Below are positions 54,860 through 63,342 of a stretch of DNA of 64,000 nucleotides, in pieces. The DNA is from Agrobacterium vaccinii (lineage in GTDB: Bacteria; Pseudomonadota; Alphaproteobacteria; Rhizobiales; Rhizobiaceae): the NCBI RefSeq assembly GCF_021310995.1, contig NZ_CP054150.1, forward strand, positions 2,604,001-2,668,000, read 5' to 3'. The notes under the pieces are model-generated. The model made no database searches, was not told the origin of the DNA, and worked only from the letters and a program-made list of their open reading frames with translations. Made by a program: the position numbers and the translations under genes. Position 1 is the first letter of the stretch; each line of letters opens with the position of its first letter.

Positions 54860-55878
54860 TATAACGCGCTCCTTCGATGCAAAAGAATGAGCGCGAAAGC
54901 TGGGGCGCCAAACAGCGCGGTAATGACCCCGATCGGCAGCACCTGCCCGGTGATCAGCGTCCGCGACACGATGTCAGCCGCGATCATGAAGACAGCACCG
55001 ATCAATGCAGCAGCGGGCAGCAAACGTGTGTGGCGTATACCGACGATCATGCGCGCCGCATGCGGGATGACCAGCCCGATAAAGCCGATGGAGCCGACGA
55101 TGCTGACCATGACGGCGGTCATCAATGCGGATATTCCGGCCAGGACCACGTAAACGCGACGAACCGGAATGCCAAGCGATGCCGCAGATTGGGAACCGAA
55201 TGTGAAAGCATCCAGTGCCCGCGCATGCCACAGACATGTGGCAAAACCGGCAATAGCAACCGGCAGGGCCAATGACACATCAGTCCAGCGAACGCCGGAG
55301 AGATTTCCGAGCAACCAGAACATGATTCCACGCGCCTGCTCTGCGTTCGCCGCTTTCGTGACGATGAAGGACGTCAAGGCATTGAAAAGCTGTGAGCCTG
55401 CGACGCCAGCCAGAATGATCGCACTGTTTCCCCGACCGGCCCGCATTGCCAGAAGGCTGACAAGGGTGAAAGCAAGAAGCGCACCCAAAAATGCACCCAG
55501 CGGCATGGTGAGCAGACCCGCGCCAAAACCCATAATGGCGACGCCGACAGCGCCCATCGAGGCGCCTGCCGAAATGCCGAGAATATAGGGGTCCGCCAGG
55601 GGATTCCGCAAAAGCGACTGAAGCACGACGCCCGAGACGGCAAGCGCTGCACCACAACAGGCGGCGACAACCGCCCTGCTGAGACGATAGTTCCAGATCA
55701 CACCCTCATCGATGGCATCCAGCGGATAGCCCGCGTGGAACAGCCGGTTGGCAACAGTCTTGGCGACGACATCCATGGGAATGGATGTCTCGCCGATGGC
55801 CGCTCCAAGCCAGAGCGCCAGAAGCAGACACCCAACCGCGATCAGCGCGGCACGGGTGAAGATGAAAAAACCACCCAT
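54859..55878 (-). CDS. btuC: ABC transporter permease, FecCD/BtuC family
   Basis: Membrane subunit, 339 residues, with about ten hydrophobic segments as in BtuC. Family motifs include VSGVVLQSLLRNPLADPYILGISAGASMGA, the coupling region GSIGFIGLVIPHAAR and the C-terminal LPIGVITALFGAPAFALIL. It starts two bases after the binding protein gene. Specificity for cobalamin is inferred from the riboswitch. Confidence 0.89.
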   Translation of the reverse strand: MGGFFIFTRAALIAVGCLLLALWLGAAIGETSIPMDVVAKTVANRLFHAGYPLDAIDEGVIWNYRLSRAVVAACCGAALAVSGVVLQSLLRNPLADPYILGISAGASMGAVGVAIMGFGAGLLTMPLGAFLGALLAFTLVSLLAMRAGRGNSAIILAGVAGSQLFNALTSFIVTKAANAEQARGIMFWLLGNLSGVRWTDVSLALPVAIAGFATCLWHARALDAFTFGSQSAASLGIPVRRVYVVLAGISALMTAVMVSIVGSIGFIGLVIPHAARMIVGIRHTRLLPAAALIGAVFMIAADIVSRTLITGQVLPIGVITALFGAPAFALILLHRRSAL

Positions 55879-55880
55879 GC

Positions 55881-56909
55881 TTACTTGGCAAGTCCGAGCT
55901 GGACGACAGCATCGGCCAGAACTTCGATACCCTCGATGGTGCGGATCGTCGGATTCATGGCTTGGGCGTCCATTTCAACCACATGACCCTGTTTGACCGC
56001 TGGCATGAGGCTCGTCACCGGGTCCTCTTTCAGGAACTTCTCTTTCACCGCAACATCATCAGCGGGGAAGCGCCTACGATCCATCTTGCCTGCCACGATC
56101 AGCGTCGGCTGCGACTTGGCGATGGTTTCCCAGCCAACCGTCGGCCACTCCTCTTCGCTATCGATGACTTTCTTGATGCCCAGCGCCGACATGATGTAAC
56201 CCGGCGCACCGTTTTTACCGGCGACATAGGGGTCGATATCCAGCTCTGCACTGGAGAACCAGAACACGGCTGAGAGCTTGCCATCCGCAGAAGCAATCTT
56301 CTTGCGGGCCGCCGCCTCGCGGGCCTTCAGGTCTGCGACCAGTGCTTCACCCTTGTCCTGAACATTGAAAATCTGCGCCAGTTCGGTCACTTCCTGATAG
56401 ATCAGGTCCATGGTGAACACGCTGTGGCGAATACCGTCTCCGCCACCGGAATTATCCTTGCCAACGCAATCGGCTGGCGATGTGTAGACGGGAATTTTCA
56501 GCTCTTCGAACTGCTCGGGCTTGGCAACGATGCCTTCGGGGCCGACATGCCATTGAAACTGTGCCGTCACCAGATCCGGCTTGACGGCCAGAACACTCTC
56601 GAAGCTCGGATCGTTATCGGCGAGACGCTTGACCTTGGCATTGGCCTCTTCGTACCCTTTGAGAACCGGTCCGATCCAGACCGCAGTGCCGACGACCTTG
56701 TCGGACAGGCCGAGCAAATACAGGATTTCCGTGGTGCTCTGCCCAAGCGACGCCGTACGCTGAGGTGCCTGCGTGAAGGTCACATCCCGCCCGCAATTCT
56801 TAAGCGTCAGCGGATATTGCGTTTCGGCAGCGAAGGATGGCGTGGCCATCGTGGCTGCAACCGTTGCGAAGGCGGCAGCGTAGAGTGTGTGTCTGAGATG
56901 GAATGTCAT
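55881..56909 (-). CDS. btuF: Periplasmic binding protein of a cobalamin-type ABC importer (BtuF/FecB family)
   Basis: Receptor, 342 residues, with a signal peptide (about 1-27, ending SFA) and the two-lobed helical-backbone fold of the FecB/BtuF family (FTQAPQRTASLGQSTTEILYLLGL; KPDLVTAQ). It is longer than E. coli BtuF (about 266), with an insert containing a C/K/N/G-rich loop (DCVGKDNSGGGDG), so it may bind a different corrinoid. First gene of a four-gene operon under the cobalamin riboswitch. A plain annotation would call it an iron siderophore receptor. Confidence 0.86.
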   Translation of the reverse strand: MTFHLRHTLYAAAFATVAATMATPSFAAETQYPLTLKNCGRDVTFTQAPQRTASLGQSTTEILYLLGLSDKVVGTAVWIGPVLKGYEEANAKVKRLADNDPSFESVLAVKPDLVTAQFQWHVGPEGIVAKPEQFEELKIPVYTSPADCVGKDNSGGGDGIRHSVFTMDLIYQEVTELAQIFNVQDKGEALVADLKAREAAARKKIASADGKLSAVFWFSSAELDIDPYVAGKNGAPGYIMSALGIKKVIDSEEEWPTVGWETIAKSQPTLIVAGKMDRRRFPADDVAVKEKFLKEDPVTSLMPAVKQGHVVEMDAQAMNPTIRTIEGIEVLADAVVQLGLAK

Positions 56910-57094
56910 GTCCGATAGTCCCCGATCGTCATTGGCGGCCAGAAGGCGCGACCCTGTGAGTATGATAGATCTTCAGCCCGCGCGTGCACGCATGGGGACA
57001 ATCTGAAACCGGGACATGGCAGATGGAATAAGGCGCTGGGCGCTCGATGCAATCACGACGTCTCCTGTTCCGGGCATCCCCGCCCGTGACCTTG

Positions 57095-57290
57095 GAATGA
57101 AGTTTAGACGGCAGGTCTCCTGGCTCACGAATTTGCGTCTTCACCCACCTTCCCGCGATGTTGCATCGCAGTGGCTTGACGCTTCGAAAAGCGTCAAAGG
57201 GTTGGACAATTCGCTCACAGTTGCGGGGGCAGCCACGGCATCGGACACAACACGTCCTCACCGTATTCCCTATTATTCCTCACGATTGCT
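57095..57290 (-). ncRNA. Cobalamin (vitamin B12) riboswitch
   Basis: Read on the minus strand, the region contains the conserved cobalamin aptamer blocks in order. These are GGGAATACGGTGAGGA (around 57270-57255), GGCTGCCCCCGCAACTGT (57234-57217), a variable hairpin with a nine-base stem TTGACGCTT/AAGCGTCAA (57200-57176), and the B12 box AGCCAGGAGACCTGCC (57125-57110). The aptamer ends about 190 bases before the btuF-like start. That gap (56910-57094) must hold the expression platform; I see no other feature there. Cobalamin binding is expected to lower expression of the transporter and pseudoazurin. Confidence 0.95.
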
Positions 57291-57394
57291 CGCTTGGAAC
57301 CGTCACAACCAGATAGACTCATTCAGCACATGCCGTCAAGTAGAGCTTTTGTAATGTTATTACATTTCAATACAAGTGCTTTGTGTATGACCAT

Positions 57395-57427
57395 AAAAAA
57401 TGGCCGAGAGCATTGTCTCGGCCATTT
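57395..57427 (-). terminator. Rho-independent terminator of the exported-protein gene
   Basis: Ten-base stem ATGGCCGAGA / TCTCGGCCAT (57400-57409 with 57416-57425) followed on the minus strand by a run of T, 40 bases after the stop of the gene at 57466. Confidence 0.88.
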
Positions 57428-57465
57428 CCAAACTGCGGCATCCATCTACTACGACGTCGAACCCG

Positions 57466-58083
57466 TTACATCGGTGGAACGACACCATTGGTGCCGACCA
57501 CCACCCGGCCACTTGATAGGGCGCCATCCGTGGCCTTTTCGGACGGCACGAACACCGTCGCACCGGCCTTGATGTCGGCAACGGTCGCAGGCGCGAAGGT
57601 AACGACCGGTGTGCCATCCGGTATCGAAATCTTCTTTTCCTTACCCTTATAGGCAACCGTCAAGGTACGACCATCGACCGATTTGACGGCGTCGGCAACG
57701 GTCGCGTTGGTCATGGTGCTGCTCGGCTTCAAATCCCAGGCATAACTGCCTTCGCCGGTGCCTTTCATGGCTGCGGGGAAAATCAGCACTTCGAGTGCGC
57801 CGTCTCCGCCACTTGCTGTAGGCAGGGAAGCGATGCCGACGTAATCGCCCGGCTTGATATCATCGACGGATGCCTTGGCGACGCTTGAAACCTGCCAGCC
57901 GTCTTTGAGCATGATCTTGGCATTGGCACCCTCACGGGTTTTGACCGACAAAGTCGTGCCATCGAGGCCTTCGACTGTGCCGCGCACGCGCACCGCATCG
58001 GCGGCCTGTGCCGCGAGGCAGGTTGCGATGGTCAGCACGGTGCTCGTAATCGCTATCGTACAAGTCTTGGAAAAGGATCGCAT
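57466..58083 (-). CDS. Exported protein with repeated small beta domains (DUF5666-like)
   Basis: A 205-residue secreted or periplasmic protein: signal peptide (about 1-27, ending AQA) and then two similar beta-rich units. These are RVRGTVEGLDGTTLSVKTREGANAKIML near 32-60 and VKSVDGRTLTVAYKGKEKKISI near 125-148, each followed by a DIKPGDYV or DIKAGATVFV segment. The repeat suggests an internal duplication of an OB-like fold. It resembles DUF5666 proteins, whose role is unknown. ATG 58083 is chosen because it starts the signal peptide. Monocistronic. Confidence 0.75.
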   Translation of the reverse strand: MRSFSKTCTIAITSTVLTIATCLAAQAADAVRVRGTVEGLDGTTLSVKTREGANAKIMLKDGWQVSSVAKASVDDIKPGDYVGIASLPTASGGDGALEVLIFPAAMKGTGEGSYAWDLKPSSTMTNATVADAVKSVDGRTLTVAYKGKEKKISIPDGTPVVTFAPATVADIKAGATVFVPSEKATDGALSSGRVVVGTNGVVPPM

Positions 58084-58204
58084 CTTGGTTTCCTTCGGGA
58101 GCCCAGTCGTCTCAAACCGCCGGTGGGCATGGGCGAAATCCACCAGTGTCGTCTTGAGACAGCCCGAAGAATCACGTGCTCGATCCAGGTGTCAAAAACA
58201 ATCA

Positions 58205-58230
58205 AAGCCGCCAAACAAGGTTGGCGGCTT
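58205..58230 (-). terminator. Hairpin after the glucose dehydrogenase gene
   Basis: Perfect ten-base stem AAGCCGCCAA / TTGGCGGCTT around a six-base loop, 13 bases beyond the stop of the glucose dehydrogenase gene on the minus strand. The following T stretch is short. Confidence 0.75.
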
Positions 58231-58242
58231 CGTTAGGGCACA

Positions 58243-60582
58243 TCAGGGCAACGTGTAGGCGATCACGTAGTCACCGGGTTTGGTGCCGACCGAGCCGTGA
58301 CCACCCGCCACCATCACCACATACTGCTTGCCGTCATCCATGGCATAGGTCATCGGCGTTGCCTGACCGCCTGCAGGAAGACGTGCTTCCCATAGTTGCT
58401 TGCCAGAGGTGAGATCGTAAGCACGCAGATAGTTGTCGACAGCGGCACCCAGGAACGCCACCCCACCCTTTGTGATCATCGGGCCGCCGATACCGGGAAC
58501 GCCGACCTTGAAGGGCAGTGGCAGCGGCGTCATGTCATAGACGGTGCCGTTCTTGTGCTTGTAGGCGACATCGCCGGTGCGCAGATCGGCGCCTGCGACA
58601 TAACCCCATGGTGGCGCCTGACAGGGAACGCCGAGCGGTCCGAGGAAAGGTCCCATCAGCACGCCATAGGGCGCGCCATCGTTACGGTTCAGCCCCTGTT
58701 CGCTGCCCTTTTCATCCTGTCCCTTCGGCGGAACCTGCGCGCGGGGAACGAGCTGCGATGTGAAAGCCAGATAGGTCGGCATGCCGAACATGACCTGACG
58801 CTCCGGATCGACAGCGACGCTACCCCAGTTGAAGGTACCGAAGTTGCCGGGATAGATGAGCGAACCGTTCACCGATGGCGGTGTGTAGCGGCCCTCATAG
58901 TTCAGCTGATGAAACTTGATGCGGCAGGCCAGCTGATCGAACATGGAGACGCCCCACATGTTCTTTTCCTGAAGCATATCAGGCTTGAAAGACAGGGCGG
59001 ATGTCGGCTGTGTCGGCGCGCTGAAATCCTCGGGGATGGCGCCACCCGGTGCCTTTTCTTCGGTCACAGCAAGGATCGGGTCGCCGGTGCGGCGATCCAG
59101 AACGTAAATATCACCCTGCTTGGTTGGACCGACCAGCGCCGGAACCTTCTGCCCATCCTTCTTGGTTATATCCAGAAGAACCGGCTGTGCGGGAACATCC
59201 ATGTCCCAAAGGTCGTGGTGGACGGTCTGGCGGACCCATTTGTCCTGCCCGGTGTTCACATCCAAAGCCACGATGGAAGAGGAATATTTCTCTACACTCT
59301 CGCTCCGACCCATGCCGAGTTGATCCGGAACTTGATTTCCCAGGGGGATGTAGACGAGCCCAAGCGCTTCATCGACGCTGAATACTGACCAGCTGTTGGG
59401 AGAGTTGGTCGTATAGGTCTGACCCGGCTGAAGCGGTTGGGTCTGCGACGGGTTTCCAGAATCCCAGTTCCAGACCAGTGCACCGGTGTTGACGTCAAAC
59501 GCCCTGATGACACCGGATTGTTCCTGCGTCGAATAGTTGTCGTTGACGGCACCGCCGATGATAATCTTGTTGCCCGCAATGGCAGGTGGGGATGTGGAAT
59601 AGTAGTAACCGGCAGGGTTATATTTCATGCCAGCTTCAAGATGCAGCGTGCCCTGGTCGGCAAACGAGGTGCAAACCTGTCCGGTCCCAGCATCGAGCGC
59701 GATCAGGCGTGCATCCGATGTCGGAAGGTAAACGCGGGCCGCGCAGGCAGCGCCAGCCTGTGCCGTCGGGTCGGCATAGTACGTCACGCCACGGCATGTC
59801 TGGTGCTGGCGATCAGGGTTCATGCCTGCATTGGGATCGTATTTCCACTTTTCCTTGCCGGTCGCCGCGTCAATGGCAATTGCCCAGTTGTGCGGGGTGC
59901 AAAGATAAAGCGAGTTGCCAACTTTGAGCGGCGTCACCTGGTAGGTGGTTTCGCCAACATCTTCAGGCTTCTTTACGTCGCCGGTCTGGTAACGCCAGGC
60001 TTCTTTGAGTCCGCTGACATTGGTCGCGTTGATCTGGGCCAAAGGCGAATAACGCTGACCGTAGGACGTACGTCCATACTGGTGCCATTCATTATCCGGC
60101 ACGTCATTGCCATAGGATGGCGACGCCGTGACGATCTCTTCGGGAAGATTGCCTTCGAGATCATTCGGGTTCTGCGTCATCGCAAATGCCGCAGCACCAA
60201 CGGAAACGAGAACGGCTGTCAGAAGTGGAACCGCGTTGGCGCCGTAGGAAATGCCAGTTGGGCTGGTAAAGCCGAGCGGCTTCCTGATCCAAGGCATCAA
60301 AAGCCACATGCCAACGACGATGATGAAGCCACCGCGTGGTCCAAGCTGCCACCAGTCGAAACCGACTTCCCACAGCGCCCACAAAAGCGTGGCGATGACG
60401 AAAGCGGCATAAAAATGCAATGCCGCCTTATTTCTCTGAAACAACAGAACAGCGGTTACCACAAATGCGATACCCGCCAATGCGTAATAAAAGCTTCCGC
60501 CCAGCATAACGAGCTGCGAACCAAAGCCGAAAATTGCAAGTCCAATAAGCGTCAGGACGACTGCAGTTGATGTCACTGCCAT
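58243..60582 (-). CDS. gcd: Membrane-bound PQQ-dependent glucose dehydrogenase
   Basis: Quinoprotein that oxidises glucose to gluconate in the periplasm and passes electrons to ubiquinone; the acid formed can dissolve mineral phosphate. The 779-residue product has about five N-terminal membrane helices (residues 1-145) and an eight-bladed PQQ propeller with tryptophan-docking repeats. Motifs include NEWHQYGRTSYGQRYSPLAQIN, VRQTVHHDLWDMDVPAQPVL and the C-terminal GGQATPMTYAMDDGKQYVV. No pqq synthesis genes are in this window. An exact EcfG-type promoter ends 31 bases before the start, so stress control is predicted. Confidence 0.93.
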   Translation of the reverse strand: MAVTSTAVVLTLIGLAIFGFGSQLVMLGGSFYYALAGIAFVVTAVLLFQRNKAALHFYAAFVIATLLWALWEVGFDWWQLGPRGGFIIVVGMWLLMPWIRKPLGFTSPTGISYGANAVPLLTAVLVSVGAAAFAMTQNPNDLEGNLPEEIVTASPSYGNDVPDNEWHQYGRTSYGQRYSPLAQINATNVSGLKEAWRYQTGDVKKPEDVGETTYQVTPLKVGNSLYLCTPHNWAIAIDAATGKEKWKYDPNAGMNPDRQHQTCRGVTYYADPTAQAGAACAARVYLPTSDARLIALDAGTGQVCTSFADQGTLHLEAGMKYNPAGYYYSTSPPAIAGNKIIIGGAVNDNYSTQEQSGVIRAFDVNTGALVWNWDSGNPSQTQPLQPGQTYTTNSPNSWSVFSVDEALGLVYIPLGNQVPDQLGMGRSESVEKYSSSIVALDVNTGQDKWVRQTVHHDLWDMDVPAQPVLLDITKKDGQKVPALVGPTKQGDIYVLDRRTGDPILAVTEEKAPGGAIPEDFSAPTQPTSALSFKPDMLQEKNMWGVSMFDQLACRIKFHQLNYEGRYTPPSVNGSLIYPGNFGTFNWGSVAVDPERQVMFGMPTYLAFTSQLVPRAQVPPKGQDEKGSEQGLNRNDGAPYGVLMGPFLGPLGVPCQAPPWGYVAGADLRTGDVAYKHKNGTVYDMTPLPLPFKVGVPGIGGPMITKGGVAFLGAAVDNYLRAYDLTSGKQLWEARLPAGGQATPMTYAMDDGKQYVVMVAGGHGSVGTKPGDYVIAYTLP

Positions 60583-60613
60583 AAAAAGCCCCCGGTGGTC
60601 TCCCAGCCGGTGA

Positions 60614-60638
60614 AACGGGATCAGGTCACAAAAGTTCC
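60614..60638 (-). promoter_or_regulatory. EcfG-type promoter of the glucose dehydrogenase gene
   Basis: On the minus strand GGAAC (60638-60634), 16 bases, CGTT (60617-60614), exact consensus. Transcription would begin near 60607, giving a leader of about 25 bases with a G-rich ribosome-binding stretch. It lies between the asparaginase stop and gcd. Confidence 0.7.
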
Positions 60639-60646
60639 TGAAAAAA

Positions 60647-61609
60647 TCACGCTTTCGCCATTTTTTGGAAATCGTTGAAAGCGTCGGTCATTTCATCCCG
60701 CGTTTTGCGCGAGGCGATCAGTGCAGCCAGCAAGATGCGCGCCTGTCCCGCCCGCAGGCTGCGGGAATGGATGGCACCGGCTGCGCCCAGATCGTGCCCG
60801 CCGCCGCCGCCGCCATAACCGGCGAGCAATTGCCCCACCGGCACACGGCTGGAAACGATCACAGGGACGTCTGCATTCGTGCACCTTTTTACCGCCTCGA
60901 CGATACGCGCATTGGCGTTGCCCGAACCGAGTGCGGCCAGCACGATGCCCTTTGCGCCTGCGCTCAGACTGGCATCGATATGGGTCGCATCGCAACCGGG
61001 ATAGATCGCCACGATGTCAACCCGCGTATCAGCCAAATCCGCGGTAAATTGCGGGCTTTGCGGACAGTCGCAGTTGCCGGAGAGATCGAAAGCATCCGGC
61101 TCATCGGACGAGCGCTTGTAAAGGCTCCACGCGGGCAACAATCGGCCAGCAAAACAGAGCAGAACGCCCTTGTCGAAATTGGATTGATCGCTTGCAGCCG
61201 CAATGGCATCGGCAAGATTGGCCGGGCCGTCGGTGCGCGGATGATCTGCGGTGAATTGCGCACCGGTGAAGATGACGGGTTTGGAAAGGCTGTGCTGGAG
61301 ATGCACCAGAAGTGCGCTCTCCTCCATGGCATCGGTGCCATGGAGAATGACGATGCCCGCAACGTCAGGATCGGCCAGTTCCCGGCCCACGGCATCACTG
61401 ATCCGCTGCATGTCGGCGATGGTGAGGCTGGACGAATCCTTGGCCATGAGTTCAACGGGCTTGATCGCCACCGTCTCGTCGCACACGCCGGAAATCAGTG
61501 TTTCGCCGCTGAGCGATGGTTTTGCGGCACCGCTCTCGTCGCGTTTGCTGGCGATTGTACCGCCGGTGGCGATGACGGCCACCAGCATTTTGGATGTCAC
61601 ACTCTTCAC
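60647..61609 (-). CDS. ansA: L-asparaginase (type I/II fold)
   Basis: Hydrolyses asparagine to aspartate and ammonia. The 320-residue product has both threonine motifs of the family, IATGGTIAS near the N terminus and ILHGTDAMEESA with the catalytic TD pair. A Gly-rich stretch GYGGGGGGHDLG near residue 270 is unusual. The start is taken as GTG 61609, whose GTGA overlaps the permease stop; ATG 61588 is the alternative. There is no signal peptide, so the enzyme is cytoplasmic. Together with the upstream permease and the divergent aspartase it matches the ans genes of Rhizobium. Confidence 0.9.
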   Translation of the reverse strand: MKSVTSKMLVAVIATGGTIASKRDESGAAKPSLSGETLISGVCDETVAIKPVELMAKDSSSLTIADMQRISDAVGRELADPDVAGIVILHGTDAMEESALLVHLQHSLSKPVIFTGAQFTADHPRTDGPANLADAIAAASDQSNFDKGVLLCFAGRLLPAWSLYKRSSDEPDAFDLSGNCDCPQSPQFTADLADTRVDIVAIYPGCDATHIDASLSAGAKGIVLAALGSGNANARIVEAVKRCTNADVPVIVSSRVPVGQLLAGYGGGGGGHDLGAAGAIHSRSLRAGQARILLAALIASRKTRDEMTDAFNDFQKMAKA

Positions 61610-63081
61610 GTCTGTCCCCGCGCAACCGCGCTTTTCGCCGCATCGGCTTTGGCCAGTTCGTGAATACGGTGGCGCAACATGTACCAGCCCGCAACCAGCG
61701 CCGGGGCAATGATGATGAGCGAACCGACCGTCCACGTCCCGGCAGGATAATCCAATGCCATCAGCACCAGCACAGCGAAGAGGAAGACAAGCGTCAATAT
61801 GCCTGTATAAGGCGCGCCGAACATTCTGAAATCAGGACGGTTCATTTCCCCCCGCCGCGACAGATGCCACAGCTTGAGCTGACATAACACGATGACACCC
61901 CACGCGCAAATGATGCCCAGAGCCGAAAGGTTGAGCGCGATCTCGAAGGCCGCAGCCGGAACGACGGCGTTGAGAATGACGCCGATCACCGTGACGACAG
62001 CGGTAACGGCGATGCCGCCATAGGGCACGCCCGCTTTGTTCATCTTGGCCAATGCCGCTGGCGCTGACCCCGAAACCGCCATGGAATGCAGGATGCGGCC
62101 AGTCGAGTACAGGCCCGCATTCAGCGATGACAGCACCGCTGTCAACACGACGAGGTTCATGATGATATCGGCACCTTCGACACCGATCGAGCCGAAGAAG
62201 GTCACGAATGGGCTCTCACCAGCCTTATAGGCCGTGTAGGGCAACAGCAGCGACAGCAACAGAACCGAGCCGACATAAAACACCAGCAGACGGAAGACCA
62301 CGGTGCGGATGGCGCCTGGAATGACCTTGCGCGGATCTTCCGTTTCCCCTGCCGTCGTGCCGATCAGCTCGATCGAGGCGTAGGCAAACAGCACCCCCTG
62401 AATGATGATAAACGCAGGCAATATGCCGTTGGGGAAAAAGCCGCCATTGTCGGTAATCAGGCTGAAGCCAGTCACATGGCCTTCGATCGGCGTCCCGAAA
62501 ATGACGAAGTAGATGCCGACGACGAGGAATGTCGCGAGCGCAAGAACCTTGATGAGGCTGAACCAGAACTCGAGTTCGCCGAACACCTTTACCGATAGCA
62601 TGTTCATGCCCAGCACGATGATGAGCGCACCGAGCGCAAACACCCACTGGTCGACACCCTGCAACCAGGGCACATATTGCTTGAAGAAATTCATATAGAT
62701 GGCGACCGCCGTCACGTCGGCGACCGAGGTCATGGCCCAGTTCAGCCAGTACATCCAGCCAACCGCGAAGGCCATTTTCTCACCGTAGAATTCGCGGGCA
62801 TAGGATACGAAGGAGCCGGAAGACGGACGGTGCATGATCAACTCGCCGAGCGCCCGCAGCACTAGAAATGCGAAAAAGCCGCAGATGGCATAGACAAAGA
62901 TCAAGGCCGGGCCGGCAACGGCCATGCGCCCACCGGCACCCAAAAACAGGCCGGTTCCGATGGCACCGCCAATCGCGATCATCTGGATTTGACGCGGTTT
63001 CAGCGCCTTGTGGTAGCCCAGATCTTCTTGAATTTCGACACGACCTTTTTGGTCGGTATGATTGGAATTGTTCACTGACAT
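61606..63081 (-). CDS. ansP: Amino acid permease, APC family (probable asparagine permease)
   Basis: A 491-residue secondary transporter with twelve predicted membrane segments and APC motifs (MIAIGGAIGTGLFLGAGGRMAVAGP near residue 35; GTTAGETEDPRKVIPGAIRTVVFR). It resembles the AnsP/GabP/CycA group. Asparagine as substrate is inferred from the asparaginase gene that overlaps its stop by four bases. It is divergent from the aspartase gene, with paired inverted sites between them. Confidence 0.89.
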   Translation of the reverse strand: MSVNNSNHTDQKGRVEIQEDLGYHKALKPRQIQMIAIGGAIGTGLFLGAGGRMAVAGPALIFVYAICGFFAFLVLRALGELIMHRPSSGSFVSYAREFYGEKMAFAVGWMYWLNWAMTSVADVTAVAIYMNFFKQYVPWLQGVDQWVFALGALIIVLGMNMLSVKVFGELEFWFSLIKVLALATFLVVGIYFVIFGTPIEGHVTGFSLITDNGGFFPNGILPAFIIIQGVLFAYASIELIGTTAGETEDPRKVIPGAIRTVVFRLLVFYVGSVLLLSLLLPYTAYKAGESPFVTFFGSIGVEGADIIMNLVVLTAVLSSLNAGLYSTGRILHSMAVSGSAPAALAKMNKAGVPYGGIAVTAVVTVIGVILNAVVPAAAFEIALNLSALGIICAWGVIVLCQLKLWHLSRRGEMNRPDFRMFGAPYTGILTLVFLFAVLVLMALDYPAGTWTVGSLIIIAPALVAGWYMLRHRIHELAKADAAKSAVARGQT

Positions 63082-63194
63082 CGCCCCTCCCTAGAGCTTC
63101 TCGCCGCCACAGAATCTGCTCCGTAAATGGGAGCGATCTCGCCTCCCCGGAACCGGCGGCATGAGCATCACAGCGCTTGGAGAATAAGCGATTT

Positions 63195-63213
63195 CTGTAA
63201 TGCTGTAAGACAG
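63195..63213. promoter_or_regulatory. Candidate regulator site 1 in the ansP/aspartase intergenic region
   Basis: CTGTAATGCTGTAAGACAG, with CTGT/ACAG dyad ends around 11 bases. Its reverse complement matches site 2 (63305-63323) at 16 of 19 positions. Position near the ansP promoter region suggests repressor binding. Confidence 0.6.
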
Positions 63214-63304
63214 ATTAAATTCCAATACTGGCGTTCCCGCATCCCGTCAACCCACAATTACCGCCGTTGACGGAGCGTCAACACAGGCGTAAGCCTTTAT
63301 AAAT

Positions 63305-63323
63305 CTGTCAAGCAGCATTACAG
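63305..63323. promoter_or_regulatory. Candidate regulator site 2 in the ansP/aspartase intergenic region
   Basis: CTGTCAAGCAGCATTACAG, an inverted near-copy of site 1, also with CTGT/ACAG ends. It lies 19 bases before the aspartase start and just ahead of its ribosome-binding sequence, so bound protein would block that gene. AnsR-type repressors control ans genes in Rhizobium etli; no ansR gene is in this window. Confidence 0.6.
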
Positions 63324-63342
63324 ATATCTGGAGGAGATTGCG

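Noticed and set aside
56929..57261. 110-codon minus-strand frame upstream of the BtuF-like gene
   Set aside because: It runs through the conserved cobalamin riboswitch, which explains the sequence better than a protein.
57296..57320. GGAAC near the 5' edge of the riboswitch
   Set aside because: No matching -10 box at 16 or 17 bases and it points away from the operon.
58396..60570. Long plus-strand frames antisense to the glucose dehydrogenase gene
   Set aside because: They lie wholly inside a well-supported quinoprotein gene and show no motifs.
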